This document shows positions 6,402 through 8,729 of a stretch of DNA of 8,729 nucleotides, piece by piece. Every line of letters begins with the position of its first letter. The first letter of the stretch is position 1. Made by a program: the position numbers and the translations under genes. Where the stretch lies: assembly GCA_001804345.1 (NCBI GenBank), contig MHFU01000034.1, positions 620 through 9,348 of the forward strand, in the 5' to 3' direction. This DNA comes from Omnitrophica bacterium RIFOXYB12_FULL_50_7. Lineage in GTDB: Bacteria; Omnitrophota; Omnitrophia; Omnitrophales; Aquincolibacteriaceae. The notes under the pieces were generated by a model. It did no database searches. It saw only the letters and a list, made by a program, of their open reading frames with translations, and was not told the DNA's origin.

Positions 6402-6483
6402 GTACACAGCACATAGTACTTGGTGGAGAAATTCCAACCATCTCCCACAAGTTGCTATGTACTATGTACCAAGTACTCGATAC
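6402..6483. repeat. Heptad-register palindrome C (GTACATA family)
   Basis: The left arm has four heptads (GTACACA 6402, GCACATA 6409, GTACTTG 6416, GTGGAGA 6423). The right arm has six (CTCCCAC 6442, AAGTTGC 6449, TATGTAC 6456, TATGTAC 6463, CAAGTAC 6470, TCGATAC 6477). A loop of about 12 nt separates them. Heptad-by-heptad pairing is 6/7 for GCACATA with TATGTAC (6456) and 6/7 for GTACACA with TATGTAC (6463). A compact stem also forms between ACATAG (6411-6416) and CTATGT (6455-6460). It lies between the LTXXQ gene stop and the hrcA promoter. On the minus strand a T5 run follows the hairpin (6392-6396), so it could also end the upstream transcript. Confidence 0.8.
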
Positions 6484-6520
6484 CTGCCAAGCGGCAGACA
6501 AGCTTTTACGGTATTTCGAA

Positions 6521-7009
6521 CTAATCCTGCTTCGGCCCTTGGTCCTTTTTCCCCCAGCCCCTGTGTTTCTTTTCCATCCATCCCTTACGCTGCTCCTGCA
6601 TCTTCGCGAACTGCTCGGGAGTGAGGATCTCCTTCATGGCGAAAACGCCGTCAATCTTTTTGGAAAACATCTGTCCCTTGAGCGCGTTCACCTCGCTCAC
6701 CAATCCGTTCACATCGGCACGGGTCGTGTCCGGCTTTGCGATCGTTTCATGGAGCGCCTGCATTTTCACCTTTAGTTGCTCGCGCACCGCCTTGTTGTTT
6801 TCCTTTTTAGCTTCGCGCTGCACCTTGAGCTTCTCTTTCTGCTCCGGGGTCAAGTTGAGCTCCTTCATGAACTCTTTTCCTTCCCCATGCTTGTAGCCCT
6901 TGCCGCCCTCCGGGTTATCCCCCTCATATTCAGCATAAGCCACAGGCCCCGCGGCCATCAACCCTGCCACCGTCAAAACTGCCATAATCGTTGTTAGTTT
7001 GTTTTTCAT
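6521..7009 (-). CDS. LTXXQ-motif periplasmic protein (Spy/CpxP/ZraP-like)
   Basis: Predicted periplasmic stress protein. In enterobacteria this fold gives the chaperone Spy and the Cpx regulator CpxP. The ATG at 7009 follows AAGGAGGG by 7 nt and opens a clear Sec signal (MKNKLTTIMAVLTVAGLMAAGPVAYA, cleavage after residue 26). The mature part is almost all charged helix, with the family's paired LTPEQ motifs at 53-57 and 129-133, and ends in a Lys/Gly/Trp-rich tail. Length is 162 aa, typical. The gene follows the sigma/anti-sigma pair and has its own sigma-E-like promoter in the short gap. This supports a role as an effector of the stress response set by that sigma factor. A metal-binding ZraP-like role is possible but unproven; no His cluster supports it. 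Confidence 0.87.
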   Translation of the reverse strand: MKNKLTTIMAVLTVAGLMAAGPVAYAEYEGDNPEGGKGYKHGEGKEFMKELNLTPEQKEKLKVQREAKKENNKAVREQLKVKMQALHETIAKPDTTRADVNGLVSEVNALKGQMFSKKIDGVFAMKEILTPEQFAKMQEQRKGWMEKKHRGWGKKDQGPKQD

Positions 7010-7034
7010 CTTGAAACCCTCCTTTTCTGTCTTA

Positions 7035-7063
7035 TAAGACAACTCGTGTCGGGCAAAAGTTCC
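7035..7063 (-). promoter_or_regulatory. Sigma-E-like ECF promoter of the LTXXQ gene
   Basis: On the minus strand, GGAACTT (7057-7063) is followed after exactly 16 bp by GTCTTA (7035-7040). This matches the known E. coli sigma-E pattern (GGAACTT, about 16 bp, TC-rich -10) and the promoter of the adjacent sigma gene. The -35 starts 2 nt beyond the anti-sigma stop codon. The -10 lies within a perfect 12-bp palindrome, GTCTTATAAGAC (7029-7040). The leader would be about 20 nt and contains the ribosome-binding site. Confidence 0.72.
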
Positions 7064-7064
7064 A

Positions 7065-7562
7065 TTACCCGCCGATCGCTTCAAACATTTGATCGTAATC
7101 CTTCAGATCCCCGTTCATCAGGTCTGCATTTCCGGAACGAAGCTCTCCCATGAACGTCATCTGCTCGGAGATGTAGCCATAAGCCGGATCCGCGTAACTG
7201 GACGGCCATTTTGCAAGCACCACAACCACGAGGATCAAAGCCGTTACAAATGCCACGCGAAAAACCGGTGGCGGCATCCTTAGCAGAGGAACCCAAGCAT
7301 CTGCCAGTCTCCCGAACCAATTCCCGGAACGCGCTCGTTCCGTCTCGATTTTCTCCTGGATCCTCTGCCAAACAACGCCATCCGGCTGCATTTCTCCAGC
7401 CTCTTTGAAAGGGATCACGGCACTTCTCTGGACTGCCTCGGAAAACTCCCGACAACCCGAGCACGCAGCCAAATGCCGCCCGACCTCGGTATTCTCTTCG
7501 GTGCCAAGTTCCTTGTCCACATAATCGGTAATGAGCCGATCTCGAACTTTTTTACATTCCAT
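7065..7562 (-). CDS. Membrane-anchored zinc-finger anti-sigma factor
   Basis: Predicted to hold the neighbouring ECF sigma factor inactive at the inner membrane until an envelope signal releases it. The N-terminal cytoplasmic domain has the ZAS zinc motif: Cys3, then His30-x3-Cys34-x2-Cys37 (HLAACSGC). A linker leads to one transmembrane helix (about residues 100-117, VFRVAFVTALILVVVVLA). A short periplasmic tail of about 45 residues follows, without a recognisable sensor domain. Length is 165 aa. The ATG at 7562 has AAGGAGGT at good spacing. It overlaps the end of the sigma gene by 11 bp, which implies translational coupling and matched dosage. The small periplasmic part may be the target of a site-1 protease or a partner of the LTXXQ protein; this is inference. 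Confidence 0.88.
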   Translation of the reverse strand: MECKKVRDRLITDYVDKELGTEENTEVGRHLAACSGCREFSEAVQRSAVIPFKEAGEMQPDGVVWQRIQEKIETERARSGNWFGRLADAWVPLLRMPPPVFRVAFVTALILVVVVLAKWPSSYADPAYGYISEQMTFMGELRSGNADLMNGDLKDYDQMFEAIGG

Positions 7563-8115
7563 GGCTCGCCACCTCCTTTCGTCCGAGAACCATCAAGGTC
7601 TCACGAGCTCTTTTGAGCCTTGAACGGACCGTATTGATGTTAATACCAAGACTGCTTGCAATCCCTTGATAATCCACCCCCTCGATCTCCCGAAGCACGA
7701 TACAAGCCCTCTGGTCCGGGTTCAGTTGATCGAGCAAGATTTTAAGTTGACTCTCCGTTTCTCCGGCTTCCAAACGCTTCCCGGCGTCGGGTTGCGTCAC
7801 GGTCGCGGGATCCTCGAAAGTCTCTTCGACTTCGCGCCTCGTCACACGGCTTCTTTTTTTCGCGTGATTGAGAGCCGTATTCACCGCAATACGGTAAAGC
7901 CAGGTCTTGAAGGACGCCTCGAACTTGAAAGAGTTGAGACTGCGATGAATCTTGAGGAACACGTCTTGCGTCACTTCCTCGGCATCATGTTTCGTGTTCA
8001 CGACCCGATAAGCCAACGTGTAGACATATCCGGAAACCCTTTGATAGATCTCCCGGAAGGCCCGCATATCCCCCTGCCCCGCTTTGGTAATCAATTCCTT
8101 CTCAATTTCTTGCAT
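7552..8115 (-). CDS. ECF RNA polymerase sigma factor (RpoE-like)
   Basis: Alternative sigma factor directing RNA polymerase to stress promoters. Region 2 spans about residues 15-85 (YRVVNTKHDAEEVTQDVFLKIHRSLNSF, then FKTWLYRIAVNTALNHAKKR). Region 4 spans about 118-168 (LNPDQRACIVLREIEGVDYQGIASSLGININTVRSRLKRARETL), with the -35-binding helix-turn-helix. There is no region 3, as usual for ECF factors. The chosen ATG at 8115 has GGAG 8 nt upstream and gives 187 aa. An in-frame GTG at 8175 lies upstream of the predicted transcription start and is rejected. It overlaps the anti-sigma gene by 11 bp. A promoter of sigma-E type directly upstream suggests positive autoregulation. The exact ECF subgroup was not determined. 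Confidence 0.95.
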   Translation of the reverse strand: MQEIEKELITKAGQGDMRAFREIYQRVSGYVYTLAYRVVNTKHDAEEVTQDVFLKIHRSLNSFKFEASFKTWLYRIAVNTALNHAKKRSRVTRREVEETFEDPATVTQPDAGKRLEAGETESQLKILLDQLNPDQRACIVLREIEGVDYQGIASSLGININTVRSRLKRARETLMVLGRKEVASHGM

Positions 8116-8140
8116 GGTTTTTACTCCAAGCTCCGACACC

Positions 8141-8169
8141 TTAGACCGAAAACTCTGTGATTTAGTTCC
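8141..8169 (-). promoter_or_regulatory. Autoregulatory ECF promoter of the sigma/anti-sigma operon
   Basis: On the minus strand, GGAACTA (8163-8169) and GTCTAA (8141-8146) are separated by exactly 16 bp. This is an almost textbook sigma-E-type promoter. The predicted start near 8133 leaves a leader of about 18 nt that carries the GGAG ribosome-binding site for the ATG at 8115. Self-recognition by the encoded sigma factor is inferred from this match and from the second copy at 7035-7063. Confidence 0.75.
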
Positions 8170-8180
8170 CTGCACGGTGA

Positions 8181-8208
8181 ATTCTACCTATTATGCCCAC
8201 CTATTCTA
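8181..8208. repeat. Short direct repeats in the divergent intergenic region
   Basis: ACCTATT occurs at 8186-8192 and again at 8199-8205, 13 bp apart, and ATTCTA occurs at both outer ends (8181-8186 and 8203-8208). The pair lies just upstream of the sigma promoter, between the sigma gene and the divergent secreted-protein gene. It could be an operator for a regulator of either gene. I saw no other structure in 8210-8275 and no convincing plus-strand promoter. Confidence 0.3.
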
Positions 8209-8275
8209 AGCAAAATTATTTCTCCCCCCAAATTTTTCCACATGTTAGACTTTGTTACTTTTTTGACCAAGGCTA

Positions 8276-8729
8276 ATGGAATGGATCCGCATGGACTTAA
8301 AACGCCTCAAAAAAACAATTTGCGCCTGCATCGCCGCCCTTTTGTTGCTTTGTCCACCTCCCGGCATAGCAGCCACGGCCGACGATGCGGCGCCGCCGGT
8401 CCCGAAAGAGATTCCTCTACCCGCTCCCACTAAGCCAAGTCCCCCAAGCGCAGTTCCAGAAAAAAAACAGGAACCGCTCTATTACAAACCCGGTTCTCTT
8501 CTCGTCCGGGGGCCGTTACCGCCCAGCATGATCCGAGGTCCCTACGAAGTTCTTCCTGAGCCGCAGTACTATATTTCTTCTGAGCCGGATTTTTATGCGC
8601 TAAGTCAAACCCAGCCTTTATCGGACGTTGCGCGACTTTTTCTGGAAGAAACACTGATTCCCAATGAATCCATTTATTTCCAGTCAGGGATCGGCATGGA
8701 CGCAAAAACAGGAATGCCTTATGACCAAA
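8276..8729 (+). CDS. Secreted proline-rich hypothetical protein, N-terminal part (cut by window end)
   Basis: The frame is open to the last base, giving 151 codons. Two in-frame starts are possible, ATG at 8276 (AAGG only 3 nt upstream) and ATG at 8291; neither has a good ribosome-binding site. A Sec signal peptide is clear (KRLKKTICACIAALLLLCPPPGIAA, cleavage probably near ATA|DD). A proline-rich linker follows (APPVPKEIPLPAPTKPSPPSAVPEKK). After that comes apparently folded sequence with many Tyr, Pro and Phe (EPLYYKPGSLLVRGPLPPS, VARLFLEETLIPNESIYF, GIGMDAKTGMPYD). I do not recognise the family. The last piece faintly recalls the DxxTGxPxD opening of some glucoamylase-like modules, but too little is present to claim this. 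The protein should be periplasmic or surface-exposed. It is divergent from the sigma operon. Confidence 0.75.
   Translation, partial: MEWIRMDLKRLKKTICACIAALLLLCPPPGIAATADDAAPPVPKEIPLPAPTKPSPPSAVPEKKQEPLYYKPGSLLVRGPLPPSMIRGPYEVLPEPQYYISSEPDFYALSQTQPLSDVARLFLEETLIPNESIYFQSGIGMDAKTGMPYDQ

Noticed and set aside
6402..6483. Heptad repeats considered as a CRISPR array
   Set aside because: The units are 7 bp, contiguous and mirrored, with no spacers and no cas genes nearby.
6484..6497. CTGCC-AAGC-GGCAG mini-hairpin after the LTXXQ gene, considered as a terminator
   Set aside because: The stem is only 5 bp and no T-run follows on the minus strand.
7010..7084. Upstream extension of the LTXXQ protein to 7084
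   Set aside because: It would precede the signal peptide with 25 polar residues and ignore the strong AAGGAGGG before 7009.
8116..8175. Upstream extension of the sigma factor to a GTG at 8175
   Set aside because: It would start before the predicted transcription start and adds residues not typical of ECF factors; the ATG at 8115 has a good GGAG.

Overview
The window looks like chromosomal DNA from a Gram-negative (diderm) bacterium of roughly even base composition. It encodes a FadL-type outer-membrane protein, a Spy/CpxP-like periplasmic protein and a secreted protein with a Sec signal. The style of the housekeeping genes and the unusual intergenic repeats make me suspect an uncultivated PVC-type lineage such as Omnitrophota. 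That is an inference; nothing in the window fixes the taxonomy.

Layout. Positions 1-581 hold no clearly recognisable gene, only a possible 65-residue ORF on the minus strand and two weak promoter candidates. A plus-strand FadL/OmpP1-family gene follows (582-1967) and ends at a strong bidirectional terminator (2000-2045). From there to 8115 every gene is on the minus strand. In transcription order they are: an ECF sigma factor, its zinc-finger anti-sigma factor and an LTXXQ periplasmic protein (8115 to 6521); then hrcA, grpE, dnaJ, a YbgC-like thioesterase and gpsA (6341 to 2061). At the right edge a divergent plus-strand gene (from about 8276) encodes a secreted, proline-rich protein cut by the window end.

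Function. The first cluster reads as an envelope-stress module. Two sigma-E-like promoters with the same geometry, GGAACT(A/T)-N16-GTCT(A/T)A, lie before the sigma gene and before the LTXXQ gene. This suggests autoregulation plus a dedicated promoter for the effector chaperone. The second cluster is a heat-shock/chaperone operon with two oddities: dnaK is missing from its usual place between grpE and dnaJ, and HrcA is about 80 residues shorter than usual, apparently through loss of its middle.

Most striking are the gaps. Three intergenic regions (3138-3203, 4808-4871, 6402-6483) each contain degenerate 7-bp tandem repeats arranged as two facing arms of a hairpin, with a different heptamer family in each (CAACGNN, GGGACTC, GTACATA). 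Two other gaps (2000-2045 and 3651-3689) carry copies of one REP-like palindrome that share the same arm sequence, the same 9-nt loop length and the same single non-Watson-Crick position. Every non-overlapping junction from the LTXXQ gene to the end of gpsA therefore holds an inverted repeat. The heptad hairpins are the best candidate here for something undescribed.
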